Numbered from the stretch's first letter, positions 32,077-41,930 are shown. The stretch is 64,000 nucleotides of DNA from Nitrospirota bacterium (GCA_021789555.1 JAJYJK010000002.1:62001-126000); one strand, 5' to 3'. Notes: generated from the sequence alone by a model not told the origin. Numbers and translations are program-made.

Positions 32077-34020
32077 CTATAAACTTTTCGCCTTGAAGAA
32101 GACCACCGCCAGGGGAGGGGCGGTAATGAGCAGGGAGAAGGGCCTGCCGTGGGCCGGCTCGGCTGCGGCCTCCACGCCGCCCGAATTCCCCATGCCGCTG
32201 CCGCCGTAATAGGCGGAATCGCTGTTTAGGACCTCCTGCCACTGGCCGCCGGAGGGCACTCCCACGCTATATCTCTGCCTCGGCACGGGGGTGAAATTGC
32301 AGACCACGAGCATCACCTCGCCGATGGTGCTTTTCCTCAGGAAACTTATCGTGCTGCCTTCCCAGTCCGAGAAATCGACCCACTCGAAGCCGTCGTTTTC
32401 GAAATCGCGCTCGTAGAGCGCGGGCTCGCTCCTGTAGAGCGCGTTTAAATCCCTCACCCACTGCTGCACGCCCCTGTGCGGGGCCCACTGAAGCAGGTGC
32501 CAGTGGATGCTCTCCTCATGGTACCATTCGGCGCGCTGCCCGATCTCGCCCCCCATGAAGAGGAGCTTTTTGCCCGGATGGCCGTACATAAAGCCGAAGA
32601 GCGCCCTCAGGCCTGCGAATTTCCGCCAGTCGTCCCCCGGCATCCGGCCGATGAGCGAACCCTTCCCGTAGACCACCTCGTCATGGGACAGGGGCAGGAT
32701 GAAATTCTCAAAAAAGGCATACCAGATGCTGAAGGTAAGCTCGCTGTGATGGTACTTCCGGTAGATGGGGTCCAGCGAGAAATATTTCAGCGTGTCGTGC
32801 ATCCATCCCATGTTCCATTTCATGCCGAAGCCGAGCCCGCCGATATAGGGCGGCCTCGAGACCATCGGCCATGCGGTCGACTCCTCGGCCGCGGTCTGGA
32901 TGTCCGGGTGGCCGGTGTAGACCGCCTCGTTGAACTTCCGGATGAAACCGATGGCGTCCAGGTTTTCCTTGCCGCCGTACCTGTTTGGTATCCACTCGCC
33001 GGGCTTCCTGGCGTAATCAAGGTACAGCATGGAGGCCACGGCGTCCACCCGTAGGCCGTCGACATGGTATTTTTCCAGCCAGAACATCGCGCTGCTTGTA
33101 AGGAAGGCCCGCACCTCGTTCCTGCCGTAATTGAAGATATAGCTCCTCCACTCCGGATGGAAGCCCTGCTTGCGGTCCCGGTGCTCATAGAGGTGCGTGC
33201 CGTCGAAATACGCGAGCCCGTGGGCGTCGTCGGGGAAATGCGACGGCACCCAGTCGAGGATGACCCCGATGCCGTTTTGGTGCAGGTAGTCCACCATGTA
33301 CATGAAATCCTGCGGGGCGCCGTAGCGGGCCGTGGGGGCGAAATACCCGAGCACCTGGTAGCCCCAGGAGCCGTAAAAGGGGTGCTCCATCACCGGCATG
33401 AACTCGACGTGCGTAAAGCCCATCTGCTTTACATAATCCGCGAGGCGGGGGGCCATCTCCCGATATGTAAGATAGCGGTTGCCCTCCTCCGGCACCCTCC
33501 GCCAGGAGCCCAGGTGCACCTCGTAAATGGAGAATGGCCCGTTAAGGGCGTTCCTCTGCCCCCGCGTGCTCATCCAGTGGCCGTCGCCCCATTCATAACC
33601 CAGGTCCCAGATAATGGAGCCCGTGCGCGGAGGGACCTCCCAGTAAAAGGCGTAGGGGTCTCCCTTCTCCCCGCGATGGCCCCCCGCCCTGGAGACAATA
33701 TGGTATTTGTAGATTTCGCCCTGCCCTATGCCGGGGATGAAACCTTCCCAGATTCCCGAGCTGTCCCACCTGGCGGAGAGCTGGTGCGAGCTGCGGTCCC
33801 ATCCGTTAAAGTTCCCCATGACGGAAACGCTCCTGGCGTTGGGTGCCCAGAGGGCGAAATAAGTCCCCCTGCCCCCCCCGGTCTCCATTATGTGGGCGCC
33901 CATCTTGTCGTGGAGTTTAAAATGGTTGCCCTGCCTGAAGAGGTATATGTCAAGCTCGGAAAAAAGGCTCACGCCGTTTATTACGTCTGCCGCCATCTGG
34001 GGGACCTCCCGGATTTTCAC
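32077..34020 (-). CDS. glgB: 1,4-alpha-glucan branching enzyme
   Basis: 647 residues. It cuts alpha-1,4 glucan and re-joins chains in alpha-1,6 linkage to branch glycogen. Layout: N-terminal CBM48 domain ('[20 protein letters not shown]' near residue 53), then the GH13 barrel with '[20 protein letters not shown]', nucleophile Asp in '[15 protein letters not shown]', acid Glu in '[10 protein letters not shown]', and '[14 protein letters not shown]'. The C-terminal beta domain ends '[13 protein letters not shown]'. No other glycogen gene is adjacent. The start is taken at 34020; ATG at residue 9 is the alternative. Confidence 0.95.
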   Translation of the reverse strand: MKIREVPQMAADVINGVSLFSELDIYLFRQGNHFKLHDKMGAHIMETGGGRGTYFALWAPNARSVSVMGNFNGWDRSSHQLSARWDSSGIWEGFIPGIGQGEIYKYHIVSRAGGHRGEKGDPYAFYWEVPPRTGSIIWDLGYEWGDGHWMSTRGQRNALNGPFSIYEVHLGSWRRVPEEGNRYLTYREMAPRLADYVKQMGFTHVEFMPVMEHPFYGSWGYQVLGYFAPTARYGAPQDFMYMVDYLHQNGIGVILDWVPSHFPDDAHGLAYFDGTHLYEHRDRKQGFHPEWRSYIFNYGRNEVRAFLTSSAMFWLEKYHVDGLRVDAVASMLYLDYARKPGEWIPNRYGGKENLDAIGFIRKFNEAVYTGHPDIQTAAEESTAWPMVSRPPYIGGLGFGMKWNMGWMHDTLKYFSLDPIYRKYHHSELTFSIWYAFFENFILPLSHDEVVYGKGSLIGRMPGDDWRKFAGLRALFGFMYGHPGKKLLFMGGEIGQRAEWYHEESIHWHLLQWAPHRGVQQWVRDLNALYRSEPALYERDFENDGFEWVDFSDWEGSTISFLRKSTIGEVMLVVCNFTPVPRQRYSVGVPSGGQWQEVLNSDSAYYGGSGMGNSGGVEAAAEPAHGRPFSLLITAPPLAVVFFKAKSL

Positions 34021-34219
34021 TTTTTTACTTTATGAGAATTATAATAGATTCTCGGGCGATGTGAAACCAAAAAAGGGGCGACCACAAAGAAAGTCCCGTC
34101 CAAAATGACGGCATGAGCAAGTTGTCGGTCACTGAAAGGCCGGGACGGCGGTTTTTATCTTGGCGGGTCAAGCCAGGGGATGACGAATTTCGGGACTTTT
34201 TCAGAATCCTGTTATTAAG

Positions 34220-34291
<72 letters not shown>

Positions 34292-34360
34292 TTTCTTGCA
34301 GCCCCGCTTGCAGCCCCGAAGGAAACCGAAAGACAAAAGATAAAGGACCCGTTAGTTATT

Positions 34361-35011
34361 TTACCCCAAATTGAGATAATTTTCAGGCTCTTTTATCCAT
34401 AACTCAAAAATCATCCTGCCCGTGAAAAGGCCAAGCAGCGCGCCGACCAGGACATCGGTGGGGAAATGGGCCAGAAGCAGCACCCGCTCCACTGCCACCA
34501 TGACGGCAATCAGGTAAAAAAGAGGACTGTATTTGGGGAAAAACCTGGCCAGCGTATAGGCAAGGCAAAAGGCGACCATCGTATGGCCGGAAGGGAAGGA
34601 GTCAAACCCGCCCTTAAAAGAGGGGCCCGCAAAGAAGACCCCCATATCCTTCCGCGGCCTCGCCCTGCCGATAAGGTGTTTTAACATCTGCACCCCGACT
34701 CCGGAGCTGATGAAGGAAACAAACAGGACAAGCCCGAGCCTCCGCAGCCGCCGGCCCGTAAACAGGCCGACGGCAAAAAGCCCGGCGATGATGCCTATCT
34801 GCCATCCCCCGTAGCCTATCATGTCTATGAAGGGCGAGATGAAATGAAAGGCCAGATAGGCCGGGGGTTTTGACGCCTGGAGCCGATGCGCCCAGCCGAT
34901 GGCCCCCATGTCATAGCCCAGCGTGAAGAAGGGCAGGATTGCCGCGGCCAGGGGCAGCAGGAAGGCGGACTTATTTTTTCTCAAAAAGGCTGTAATTTCC
35001 ACCTGATTCAA
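34361..35011 (-). CDS. PAP2-family membrane phosphatase
   Basis: 216 residues, about six transmembrane segments. The three PAP2 catalytic motifs are present: 'KHLIGRARPRKD' (KxxxxxxRP type, about residue 111), 'FPSGHTMVAF' (PSGH, about 140) and 'RVLLLAHFPTDVLVGALLG' (SR...HxxxD type; here R...HFPTD, about 178). The family dephosphorylates undecaprenyl pyrophosphate or lipid phosphates on the outer face of the membrane. It overlaps the 3' end of the ArnT-like glycosyltransferase gene by 41 bases, so recycling of the polyprenyl carrier used by that enzyme is a sensible role. Confidence 0.85.
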   Translation of the reverse strand: MNQVEITAFLRKNKSAFLLPLAAAILPFFTLGYDMGAIGWAHRLQASKPPAYLAFHFISPFIDMIGYGGWQIGIIAGLFAVGLFTGRRLRRLGLVLFVSFISSGVGVQMLKHLIGRARPRKDMGVFFAGPSFKGGFDSFPSGHTMVAFCLAYTLARFFPKYSPLFYLIAVMVAVERVLLLAHFPTDVLVGALLGLFTGRMIFELWIKEPENYLNLG

Positions 35012-36590
35012 GCAATTTCAGTTTCAGTGAGGGGCCGATCAGGGCATCCACCTCTTTTGCGTCCCCTGTTTTTGTAATTATCATGGCCTCGCTGCCGCCG
35101 CTCAGGGCCGCGCGAAGCTCCCTTTCGTCCTCGGCCCCCACCACACGGCGCCCGGAATAAAAGACCACGCTCGGGTTGTTTATCTTGTAGCCTATCAGGA
35201 CCCCGTCGGGCCGGAGGTTTTCCCTTGCGTACAGGCTGTAGCGGTAAAGGCTCCCCTGCAGATATTCGCTTGCCGCCGGGACGGCTTTCAAGACAGCGAC
35301 CGAAAGGAGGCATATCATGAGGAGGGCCAGGACCAGATTTTGGCTCTTGCCGCTCAGGGCCGCGTACGCCGAGAAGGCCGCCATCAAGAGCATGATGCCG
35401 GCTATCCAGTACGGCCAGTCCGCACGGATGCCCGCCCGAAGCAGATATCCTTTCGCCAGGAAAAGGCCCGCGCCCATCAGGAGCGCCGCGAAGGCGATAA
35501 ACCAGTTCGACAGCCTGCCTGTTCCGCTCATGCCGTAGCGGGTGTAACACGCCCTGCTCATCCCGGAGCCCATGAGAAGGGCCGCGGCCGGGACCGCGGG
35601 AAGGACGTAATCCGGCAGCTTCGTCCTGGCGAAGGAAAAAAATACGAGGACGAACGAAAGCCAGATGACGGCCAGGAGTCCCGGCGATGATCCCTTCTGA
35701 CGGAAGGCGCCCGCGACACCCTGGGGGAGATACGCTATCCAGGGGAAAAGCCCGAGCGCAAGCACCGGGACATAGTAATAAAACGGCCCCGTATGGCCGG
35801 ATATCACGTGCATGTATCTCACAAAATGCTGCTTTATGAAAAAATTCCGTATGAACTCATCCCCCGTGGCCAGGTACTCGGCAACATACCAGGGCAGCCC
35901 GACGGCCAGAAACAGCAAAAAACCCGATGCGCTCCAAACCCTTCCTACGCTTTCCCGCCCCGCCGTCTTCGGCACGCGGCGCAAAAACAAAAGCCGGTAC
36001 AAAAAGGCGATGCCGAAGGGGAAGACCACCCCGATAAGCCCCTTCGTGAGAAAGGCAAGCGCGGAGAAAAAGTAAAAACCATATATGAACCCGCCCCTGC
36101 CCTTTGCGGCCGCCAGATAGAAACAGAAGAGCGAAAGGGTTATAAACAGGGTAAGCGTCATGTCCGTTACGGCCGCATGGGAATAAACAAGGAAAAAGAC
36201 GGTCAGGACAAGGCAGACGGCCGCGTTAAAGGCCTTCTTCTGCCAGCTTTCGGCCTCTCCCCAGGGGCTCGCGTCCCGGGCGGCAAGCCCCGTGAAGAAG
36301 AATATGGAAAGAGCGAGCAGGACGGCGGCGGCCGCGGACGGGAACCTCGCCGCAAAGGCGTTCACGCCGAAAGCCTTGTAGGAGGCGGCCATCAGCCAGT
36401 AGATGAGGATGGGCTTGTCGAAGCGGTCCTGCCCGTTATAGGTCGGGGTGACAAGGTTGCCGCTTGCCAGCATCTCCTTCGACGCCTGGGCGAAGACGGC
36501 CTCGTCCACGTCAAAAAGGGTGAACGAGCCCAGCCTCAAAAAGGCGATGAACAAGGCCACTGCGATTACGGGAAGCGCGTATCTGCCCAT
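34971..36590 (-). CDS. ArnT-like glycosyltransferase (PMT/GT83 family)
   Basis: 539 residues, about 12 transmembrane segments. The first extracytoplasmic loop has the catalytic acidic motif 'FTLFDVDEAVFAQASKEM' (DVDE) and 'GQDRFDKPILIYWLMAAS', the hallmark of the ArnT/PMT_2 group. The C-terminal periplasmic part ends 'LKLLESGGNYSLFEKK'. Members transfer a sugar from a polyprenyl-phosphate donor to lipid A or other glycolipids. Lipid A aminoarabinose genes are not adjacent, so the donor sugar is open. Coupled with the PAP2 phosphatase downstream. Confidence 0.85.
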   Translation of the reverse strand: MGRYALPVIAVALFIAFLRLGSFTLFDVDEAVFAQASKEMLASGNLVTPTYNGQDRFDKPILIYWLMAASYKAFGVNAFAARFPSAAAAVLLALSIFFFTGLAARDASPWGEAESWQKKAFNAAVCLVLTVFFLVYSHAAVTDMTLTLFITLSLFCFYLAAAKGRGGFIYGFYFFSALAFLTKGLIGVVFPFGIAFLYRLLFLRRVPKTAGRESVGRVWSASGFLLFLAVGLPWYVAEYLATGDEFIRNFFIKQHFVRYMHVISGHTGPFYYYVPVLALGLFPWIAYLPQGVAGAFRQKGSSPGLLAVIWLSFVLVFFSFARTKLPDYVLPAVPAAALLMGSGMSRACYTRYGMSGTGRLSNWFIAFAALLMGAGLFLAKGYLLRAGIRADWPYWIAGIMLLMAAFSAYAALSGKSQNLVLALLMICLLSVAVLKAVPAASEYLQGSLYRYSLYARENLRPDGVLIGYKINNPSVVFYSGRRVVGAEDERELRAALSGGSEAMIITKTGDAKEVDALIGPSLKLKLLESGGNYSLFEKK

Positions 36591-36657
36591 AAGCCTAATG
36601 TTATATTCTTTCCGGCGGTCATGTCCACTTGGGATTCACTCATATGATGGGGCCTGG

Positions 36658-37293
36658 CTAAGCCGGTCCCGAGAAATATTTTTCGATGTCCCCGAATCTT
36701 ATCGCGCCCTGCCTCAGGAGCACGGGCGCATCGCCGGTGGCGTCGACTATTGTGGAGGGGGGCCCGCCAGGGGACTCTCCGGCATCCACTATCAGGTCGA
36801 CCCCGTCTTTGAAATATTCGGCCACCTGTGCCGCGCTCCTTGCCGGTCTGAGCCCGGAGGGGTTGGCGCTTGTCGCCGTAAGCGGCATCCCGAAGGCCTT
36901 CGCGAGGACCAGGGCGAAGGAAGCCCCCGGCATCCGCAGCGCGACTTTGCCCTCCTTCGCTATGCGCCCGGAGAGATGGGGCCTGGCGCGGACCACAAGG
37001 GTAAGGGGCCCCGGCCAGAACTTCCAAGCAAGCTTTTCAAAAAGATGGCCGCTCTCGGAGACCAGAAGCGGCAGCGCGTCCATGGAGCCTACTATGAGGG
37101 GGGAGGGTTTCGACTGTCTCCGGCTGCCTTTTAGCACAAAGAGCCTCTCAAGGGCCGCCTCGTCGTCATACCTCGCGCACAGCCCGTAATAGGTCTCCGT
37201 GGGGCAGGCCACTATGCCCCCCTTGCTGAGAATGTCCGCGGCCTCCTTCACGGCCCATTCCAGATTGTCCACGCTTGCGTCGATCAAACGCAC
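36658..37293 (-). CDS. L-threonylcarbamoyladenylate synthase (Sua5/YrdC/YwlC)
   Basis: 211 residues from a GTG start with GAGAGGG upstream. It makes threonylcarbamoyl-AMP from Thr, bicarbonate and ATP, the first step of tRNA t6A modification. Motifs: 'GGIVACPTETYYGLCARYDD', 'FVLKGSRRQSKPSPLIVGS' (KxR...SKP core), 'FWPGPLTLVVRA', 'KVALRMPG' and 'TATSANPSGLRPA'. It is the short YrdC-like form without the extra Sua5 domain. It lies ten bases after the DUF89 gene, suggesting cotranscription. Confidence 0.92.
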   Translation of the reverse strand: MRLIDASVDNLEWAVKEAADILSKGGIVACPTETYYGLCARYDDEAALERLFVLKGSRRQSKPSPLIVGSMDALPLLVSESGHLFEKLAWKFWPGPLTLVVRARPHLSGRIAKEGKVALRMPGASFALVLAKAFGMPLTATSANPSGLRPARSAAQVAEYFKDGVDLIVDAGESPGGPPSTIVDATGDAPVLLRQGAIRFGDIEKYFSGPA

Positions 37294-37303
37294 CTTTTCC
37301 CTC

Positions 37304-38161
37304 TCACCAGTTCTCCGCCCTCTTCAGGAGCATCGATTTAAGCGGCAGCCCAAGCTCCCTTGAGACGACCTCGCATTTTGACTGAAACAGGAAAAATATA
37401 TGCTTCTTCTCTTCGAGGAGAGTTTCGAAATTGCCCTGCCCCTTGCTGATGACAAGCCCCGCGTCCCTGTAAACCTTCCTGAAGCCGGCGGAGGTCATGG
37501 GCAGTATCGTGCCCACGCAGTCCGAGCCGTTGTCCACCACCCGGCATATCTCCGTAATGCCGGCGCTGGCCGCGTCCTCGAGCGTTGCGTCATTGAGGAC
37601 CGGCCCGCCCTTCACCGCCACGATGACTTTCCTGCCCATGTTCCCCAGCGATTCGATGAGTATCCTGTCAAAGACTATCTCGCCCGCGTTATCGGCAAGA
37701 TAGAGGATATCTCCCCTGGCGCCCCGCACGGCCCTTTTGAAGTCGGCGTAATCGTCGCAGGCGATTGCGCCCTGGAGCGCCCGCTCCACCGTGGCGTCGA
37801 TGTCAATTGAAGTGAAGATGCCGAAATCTATGATATTGCCGGCTATGGCAAGCCTTGCGGCCGTAAAAAGGGGGTCGCGGGAACCGGCGGCGAACCTTGA
37901 AAGCCTCGGGTAGGACTTCATTGCAATCCTGTTGTAATCGGATTTTACCTTTTTGAACGGGTCGCGGCCCAGCACCTGCCTTATCCTGCGGTGCATGAAG
38001 GTGGTGGCGTGGGCGGGGCTTTTGGAGAGGTCGGCCCGCTCTATCTCCTCAAGCACGCCTTTTATTACCTTCTCCTGCAACCTGCCGTCTTTCGTGCCCT
38101 GTTTGAGGGCGATGACCGTCTGTTTGAAAAAACACGGCAGGCAATCCGGGTGGACCTTCAT
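37304..38161 (-). CDS. DUF89-family metal-dependent phosphatase
   Basis: 285 residues. The N-terminus 'MKVHPDCLPCFFKQTVIAL' with CxxC is typical of microbial DUF89 proteins. Core motifs are 'ILYLADNAGEIVFDRILIE' (DNAGE metal site), 'KGGPVLNDATLEDA' and 'DNGSDCVGTILP', then 'LVISKGQGNFETL'. The family is thought to act in metabolite damage control by removing phosphate from harmful sugar or cofactor phosphates; the substrate here is unknown. It starts 24 bases before the end of the purine cluster on the same strand. Confidence 0.87.
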   Translation of the reverse strand: MKVHPDCLPCFFKQTVIALKQGTKDGRLQEKVIKGVLEEIERADLSKSPAHATTFMHRRIRQVLGRDPFKKVKSDYNRIAMKSYPRLSRFAAGSRDPLFTAARLAIAGNIIDFGIFTSIDIDATVERALQGAIACDDYADFKRAVRGARGDILYLADNAGEIVFDRILIESLGNMGRKVIVAVKGGPVLNDATLEDAASAGITEICRVVDNGSDCVGTILPMTSAGFRKVYRDAGLVISKGQGNFETLLEEKKHIFFLFQSKCEVVSRELGLPLKSMLLKRAENW

Positions 38162-38185
38162 CGGGTTATTTTACTTTAGATTGGC

Positions 38186-38677
38186 TTATTTTTCCGTGAC
38201 CCTGGATTTCTTTTTCACTTCGTCCGCCAGGGTTTGTCTGTATTGCCTCAGGAGCTTTTCTATCTTCCCGTCGGCCGCGGCCAGGATTTCAGCCGCGAAG
38301 ATGCCTGCGTTCTTCGCTCCGGCAACCCCCACGGCCATCGTCGCAACAGGCACGCCGGGCGGCATCTGGACGGTCGAGTACAGGGCGTCCACGCCTTTAA
38401 GCGGGGAGCTGTCCAGGGGCACTCCGACCACGGGCAAAATGGTCCTCGCGGCGATTGCCCCCGCCAGATGGGCCGCCGCCCCGGCCCCCGCTATGATGAC
38501 CGCGACGCCGTCTTTTTCGGCGCGCGAGACGATCTCGTCCAGGAGTTCCGGGCTCCTGTGAGCCGAGGCTATCCGCATCTCATGCGGGATCGAAAACACG
38601 GAAAGCATCTTTCCCGTCTCCCGCATGACCGGCAGGTCGGAGTCGCTTCCCATCACTATGAGGACTTTAGGTTTCAT
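38186..38677 (-). CDS. purE: N5-carboxyaminoimidazole ribonucleotide mutase
   Basis: 163 residues. PurE converts N5-CAIR to CAIR in purine synthesis. Motifs: 'MGSDSDLPVMRETGKML' near residue 10, 'EMRIASAHRSPELLDEI' (the catalytic AHR) and 'VIIAGAGAAAHLAGAIA' with 'PVVGVPLDSSPLKGVDALYS'. This is class I with the SAHR signature. The upstream junction to purD is unusual: two extra copies of the stop-start unit TGCTGATGAAA precede the real start, so its ATG is reached through a ten-codon mini-ORF. A separate purK is not in the window. Confidence 0.96.
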   Translation of the reverse strand: MKPKVLIVMGSDSDLPVMRETGKMLSVFSIPHEMRIASAHRSPELLDEIVSRAEKDGVAVIIAGAGAAAHLAGAIAARTILPVVGVPLDSSPLKGVDALYSTVQMPPGVPVATMAVGVAGAKNAGIFAAEILAAADGKIEKLLRQYRQTLADEVKKKSRVTEK

Positions 38678-38709
38678 CAGCAGATCGTTTTCATCAGCAG
38701 ATGTTTCAT
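38677..38709 (-). repeat. Triplicated stop/start junction between purD and purE with a mini-ORF
   Basis: On the minus strand the unit TGCTGATGAAA occurs three times. The purD TGA overlaps the ATG of a ten-codon ORF (MKHLLMKTIC), whose own TGA overlaps the purE ATG. Translation could therefore pass purD, mini-ORF and purE by re-initiation. Confidence 0.75.
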
Positions 38710-40004
38710 CAGCAGACCACGCGGCCGACAGCCCGGTCGGCTATGTCGTTCCTGTAATGCATGCCCTCAAAGGAAATCTTCGCCACCGCATCGTAAGCCC
38801 TTGCCTTCGCCGTCCTCACGTCGGAGCCGGTCGCGGTCACGCCCAGGACCCTGCCGCCGGCCGTGACCACGTTTTCCCCGTCGAAGCCCGTCCCCGCGTG
38901 GAAAACGACCACATCCTTCATCTTTTTTGCCGCTTCGAGCCCTTTGACTATTTTACCTTTTTCATAGCCGCCGGGATAACCGCCGGAGGCCAGCACCACG
39001 CAGACCGAGGCATCGGGCCGCCAGGCGACAGGGGCCCTCTCGGCAAGACTGCCCAGCTTGCCCTCGGAGACGGCCAGGGCCACCTCGAAAAAGTCCGAAT
39101 CGAGCCTGGCCAGCACGGCCTGCGTCTCGGGGTCGCCGAACCTGCAATTGAACTCAAGCACCATCGGACTGCCGTCCGCTCTTATCATGAGCCCGGCGTA
39201 TATCACCCCGCGGAAATCCATTCGCTCCGCTTGAACGCCGTGAAGGAAGGGTTTCATCACCTTTTCCATCACTGCCCGCTCAACCTCCTCTGTAAGCACG
39301 GGGGCCGGGCTGTATGCGCCCATGCCGCCGGTGTTCGGGCCGAGGTCTTTGTCGAAAATCCTTTTATGGTCCTGCGAGGAGACCATGGGCACAAATGTCT
39401 TGCCGTCGGTAAACGCCATGAAAGAGGCCTCTTCGCCCCCGATGCACTCCTCGACGACCACCCTGTCGCCGGCCTCGCCGAAGGCCCGCTCTTTCATTAT
39501 GAGTCTGATAGCCTCGCATGCCTCATCGACCGTCCCGGCGACGAAAACGCCCTTCCCCGCGGCCAGCCCATCGGCCTTTATCACAATTGGCGCGCCTTTC
39601 AACCTCACATAATCCTCCGCGTGGATGTAGGAGTTAAAAACTTTGTACTCGGCCGTGGGTATCCCGTAGCGGCGCATGAAATCCTTGGAAAAGACCTTGC
39701 TGGACTCCAGCCTCGCGGCGGAGGCGCCGGGGCCGAATATCTTCCTGCCGTCTTTCCTGAAGACATCGGCGAGGCCCGCGGCAAGCGGGTCTTCCGGGCC
39801 CACGATGGTAAGGTCTATCCATTCGTACCTGACAAGGTTCATAAGTCCGTCGAAGTCCGTGGGCCTTATGTCCACGCACTCGGCAAGCTCCGCGATGCCC
39901 GCATTGCCGGGGCAGCAGTAAATCTTGTCGACGCGCCTGCTCTGGGCCAGCCTCCAGACAATCGCGTGCTCCCTGCCGCCGCCCCCTATGACCAGCACTT
40001 TCAT
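38709..40004 (-). CDS. purD: Phosphoribosylamine-glycine ligase (GAR synthetase)
   Basis: 431 residues. PurD joins glycine to phosphoribosylamine with ATP. Motifs: 'MKVLVIGGGGREHAIVWRL', 'VGPEDPLAAGLADVF', 'APIVIKADGLAAGKGVFVA' (ATP-grasp), 'VVEECIGGEEASFMAFTDG', 'QDHKRIFDKDLGPNTGGMGA' and 'FNCRFGDPETQAVL'. Length is normal for the family. It lies between purH and purE on the minus strand; a spacer with repeated purH-like 3' ends separates it from purH. Confidence 0.96.
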   Translation of the reverse strand: MKVLVIGGGGREHAIVWRLAQSRRVDKIYCCPGNAGIAELAECVDIRPTDFDGLMNLVRYEWIDLTIVGPEDPLAAGLADVFRKDGRKIFGPGASAARLESSKVFSKDFMRRYGIPTAEYKVFNSYIHAEDYVRLKGAPIVIKADGLAAGKGVFVAGTVDEACEAIRLIMKERAFGEAGDRVVVEECIGGEEASFMAFTDGKTFVPMVSSQDHKRIFDKDLGPNTGGMGAYSPAPVLTEEVERAVMEKVMKPFLHGVQAERMDFRGVIYAGLMIRADGSPMVLEFNCRFGDPETQAVLARLDSDFFEVALAVSEGKLGSLAERAPVAWRPDASVCVVLASGGYPGGYEKGKIVKGLEAAKKMKDVVVFHAGTGFDGENVVTAGGRVLGVTATGSDVRTAKARAYDAVAKISFEGMHYRNDIADRAVGRVVC

Positions 40005-40022
40005 TTTTTTGCCCGGTCTTTT

Positions 40023-40123
40023 TTAATGTTTGTAACGCCTCGCGCCTTTATTTGCATCTCAGTGCTTGAAACGCCTTGCCCCCGCATTTTATATTTTAGT
40101 TAATGCTTGAAATGCCTTGCCTT
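40023..40123 (-). repeat. Three degenerate copies of the purH 3' end
   Basis: Units at 40100-40123 (in purH), 40059-40082 and 40023-40046 read on the minus strand as AAGGCAAGGCATTTCAAGCAT and stop, GGGCAAGGCGTTTCAAGCACTGA, and GGCGCGAGGCGTTACAAACATTAA. Periods are 36-41 bases. Confidence 0.55.
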
Positions 40124-41665
40124 TGTAAGGAGCATGGCCATGCCATGCTCGTCGCAGGCCTTTATGACATCCTCGTCCTTGACGGAGCCGCCCGGCTGTA
40201 TGACCGCCGTAACGCCGGCCTTGGCAATCTCGTCCACGCCGTCCCTGAAGGGGAAAAACCCGTCCGAGGCGACGACCGAGCCGGAAAGCGGCAGCATCGC
40301 GTTTGCCGCGCCGCACCTGGCGGCATAGACCCGGCTCGTCTGCCCTATGCCGATGCCGACCGTCCGGTCTTTTAACGCATAGACGATGGCGTTCGACTTC
40401 ACATGCTTTACGACCCTCCAGGCGAGGTCGAGGGCGTCCGTTTCCTCGGGGGTGGGTTTTCTCTTCGTGACCGCCTGAAGGGATTTCACGTCCACGCGGA
40501 GCGTGTCCCAGCCCTGCGTGAGTATCCCCCCCGCTATCCTCTTTATATCGAAGCCTTTTAGCGGCCTTGTGAGCATCTCCGGCAATTCCAGGACCCTGAT
40601 GTTCGGCTTCGCGGAAAATTTCCCCAGCGCCCCTCCGGTAAACGAAGGCGCAATCACGACCTCCACGAAGAGCTTCGATATCTCTTCGGCGGTCTCCTCG
40701 TCCACCTGCACGTTAAAGGCCAGCACGCCGCCGAAGGCGGAGACGGGGTCGGTCGAGAGCGCCAGCCTGTAGGCCTCGGCCGGGGTCCCAGCGGTCGCCG
40801 CCCCGCAGGGGTTATCGTGCTTGATGATGGCGCAGGCCGTCTTGTCGAACTCGAGCGCCAGCAGCATGGCCGAGTGCGTGTCGAAGTAATTGTTGAAGGA
40901 CATCTCCTTGCCCTGGATTTTTCTTGCCCTCGCCAGGGAGAGGCCGTCCGTGCGTTCCTCGTAAAAGCCGGCCGCCTGATGCGGGTTCTCGCCGTATCGA
41001 AGCGGCGAGGCCAGCCTGTAGGTCAGCGTCAGCGCTGGGGCCAGCCCGGTTTTACCGGATGAAAGCTGGCCGCCGGTGACGTCCTCAAGGTAATCCGAGA
41101 TGAGGGCGTCGTAACGGGCGGTGTGGGCGAAGACCTTCCTGGCGAGCGTGAGGCGCGTCTTGCCGGAGACCTCGCCGCCCTGGGACTTCATCTCCTCAAG
41201 CACCGCAGCGTAGTCGGCGGGGTCGCAGACGACGCTCACCGACTCGAAATTCTTCGAGGCGGCCCGCAGCATCGTGGGCCCCCCGATGTCTATGTTTTCA
41301 ATCGCGTCCATGAATTTCACGTCCGGGTTGGACACGGTCCGCTCGAAGGGGTAGAGGTTAACGACCACCATATCGATGAGCCCGATGCCGTGCTTCCTTA
41401 TATCTTCCATGTGATGTGAGTCGCTCCGCCTGGCAAGCAGACCGCCGTGGATTTTGGGGTGCAGGGTCTTCAGCCTCCCGTCGAGCATCTCCGGGAACCC
41501 GGTATACTCGCCGACATCGATGACTTTCAGCCCCGCGTCCCTCAGGGCCTTGGCCGTCCCGCCGGTAGATAAAAGCTCCACGCCCATGCCGGCAAGCCCC
41601 TGTGCGAAGGGGACAATACCGCTTTTGTCAGATACGCTCAGCAGCGCCCTCATTATCTTGGACAT
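40100..41665 (-). CDS. purH: Bifunctional AICAR transformylase / IMP cyclohydrolase
   Basis: 521 residues. It carries out the last two steps to IMP. The N-terminal MGS-like cyclohydrolase domain (about 1-190) contains '[20 protein letters not shown]', '[16 protein letters not shown]' and '[15 protein letters not shown]'. The C-terminal transformylase has '[17 protein letters not shown]', '[14 protein letters not shown]', '[12 protein letters not shown]' (catalytic Lys-His region) and '[23 protein letters not shown]'. It ends in ARHFKH, the normal PurH C-terminus, and degenerate copies of that end follow downstream. A promoter match lies at 41770-41799. First gene of purH-purD-purE. Confidence 0.97.
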   Translation of the reverse strand: MSKIMRALLSVSDKSGIVPFAQGLAGMGVELLSTGGTAKALRDAGLKVIDVGEYTGFPEMLDGRLKTLHPKIHGGLLARRSDSHHMEDIRKHGIGLIDMVVVNLYPFERTVSNPDVKFMDAIENIDIGGPTMLRAASKNFESVSVVCDPADYAAVLEEMKSQGGEVSGKTRLTLARKVFAHTARYDALISDYLEDVTGGQLSSGKTGLAPALTLTYRLASPLRYGENPHQAAGFYEERTDGLSLARARKIQGKEMSFNNYFDTHSAMLLALEFDKTACAIIKHDNPCGAATAGTPAEAYRLALSTDPVSAFGGVLAFNVQVDEETAEEISKLFVEVVIAPSFTGGALGKFSAKPNIRVLELPEMLTRPLKGFDIKRIAGGILTQGWDTLRVDVKSLQAVTKRKPTPEETDALDLAWRVVKHVKSNAIVYALKDRTVGIGIGQTSRVYAARCGAANAMLPLSGSVVASDGFFPFRDGVDEIAKAGVTAVIQPGGSVKDEDVIKACDEHGMAMLLTKARHFKH

Positions 41666-41769
41666 TTTTCAAACCCCCTATGAAGAAAAAATTTGCGCCA
41701 GAAACCAGCAGGGCATCTATCTGGCCGAAAAAAGATTTGATGCCGCGCAAAAAATGGAAAATGGATTTG

Positions 41770-41799
41770 ATTTTACCACTTGCGGGAAAAGCTTGTAAA
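41770..41799 (-). promoter_or_regulatory. Predicted promoter of purHDE
   Basis: On the minus strand TTTACA and TAAAAT are separated by 18 bases. The leader to purH would be about 100 bases. No purine riboswitch fold was recognised in it. Confidence 0.5.
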
Positions 41800-41877
41800 G
41801 AAATAACCGCCTGCCCGTGTCTCAAAGAAAACCGGGCGCAGCTACAAGATATCCACGTGGCAAGACCACGGGGAATT

Positions 41878-41930
41878 GCAAGTTAAATAGTTTTTTGCCC
41901 ACGGGGAATACGCTCGTTATCCATTTAATT
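41878..41930. repeat. GCAAG...ATACGCTCGTTATCC dispersed repeat, copy 3
   Basis: GCAAG, an AT spacer, CCCACGGGGAATACGCTCG and TTATCCATTTAATT. It overlaps the DUF2892 stop codon by two bases. A CCACGTGG palindrome and a second ACGGGGAAT lie just to the left (41853-41876). Confidence 0.6.

Noticed and set aside
34021-34219. Possible terminator or small RNA downstream of tRNA-Gly
   Set aside because: Only weak inverted repeats without a T run on the minus strand.
38625-40103. 492-codon plus-strand frame opposite purD
   Set aside because: Antisense shadow; purD has all ATP-grasp motifs in the other strand.
41666-41769. Purine riboswitch in the purH leader
   Set aside because: The leader lacks a recognisable three-stem fold with the conserved loop bases.
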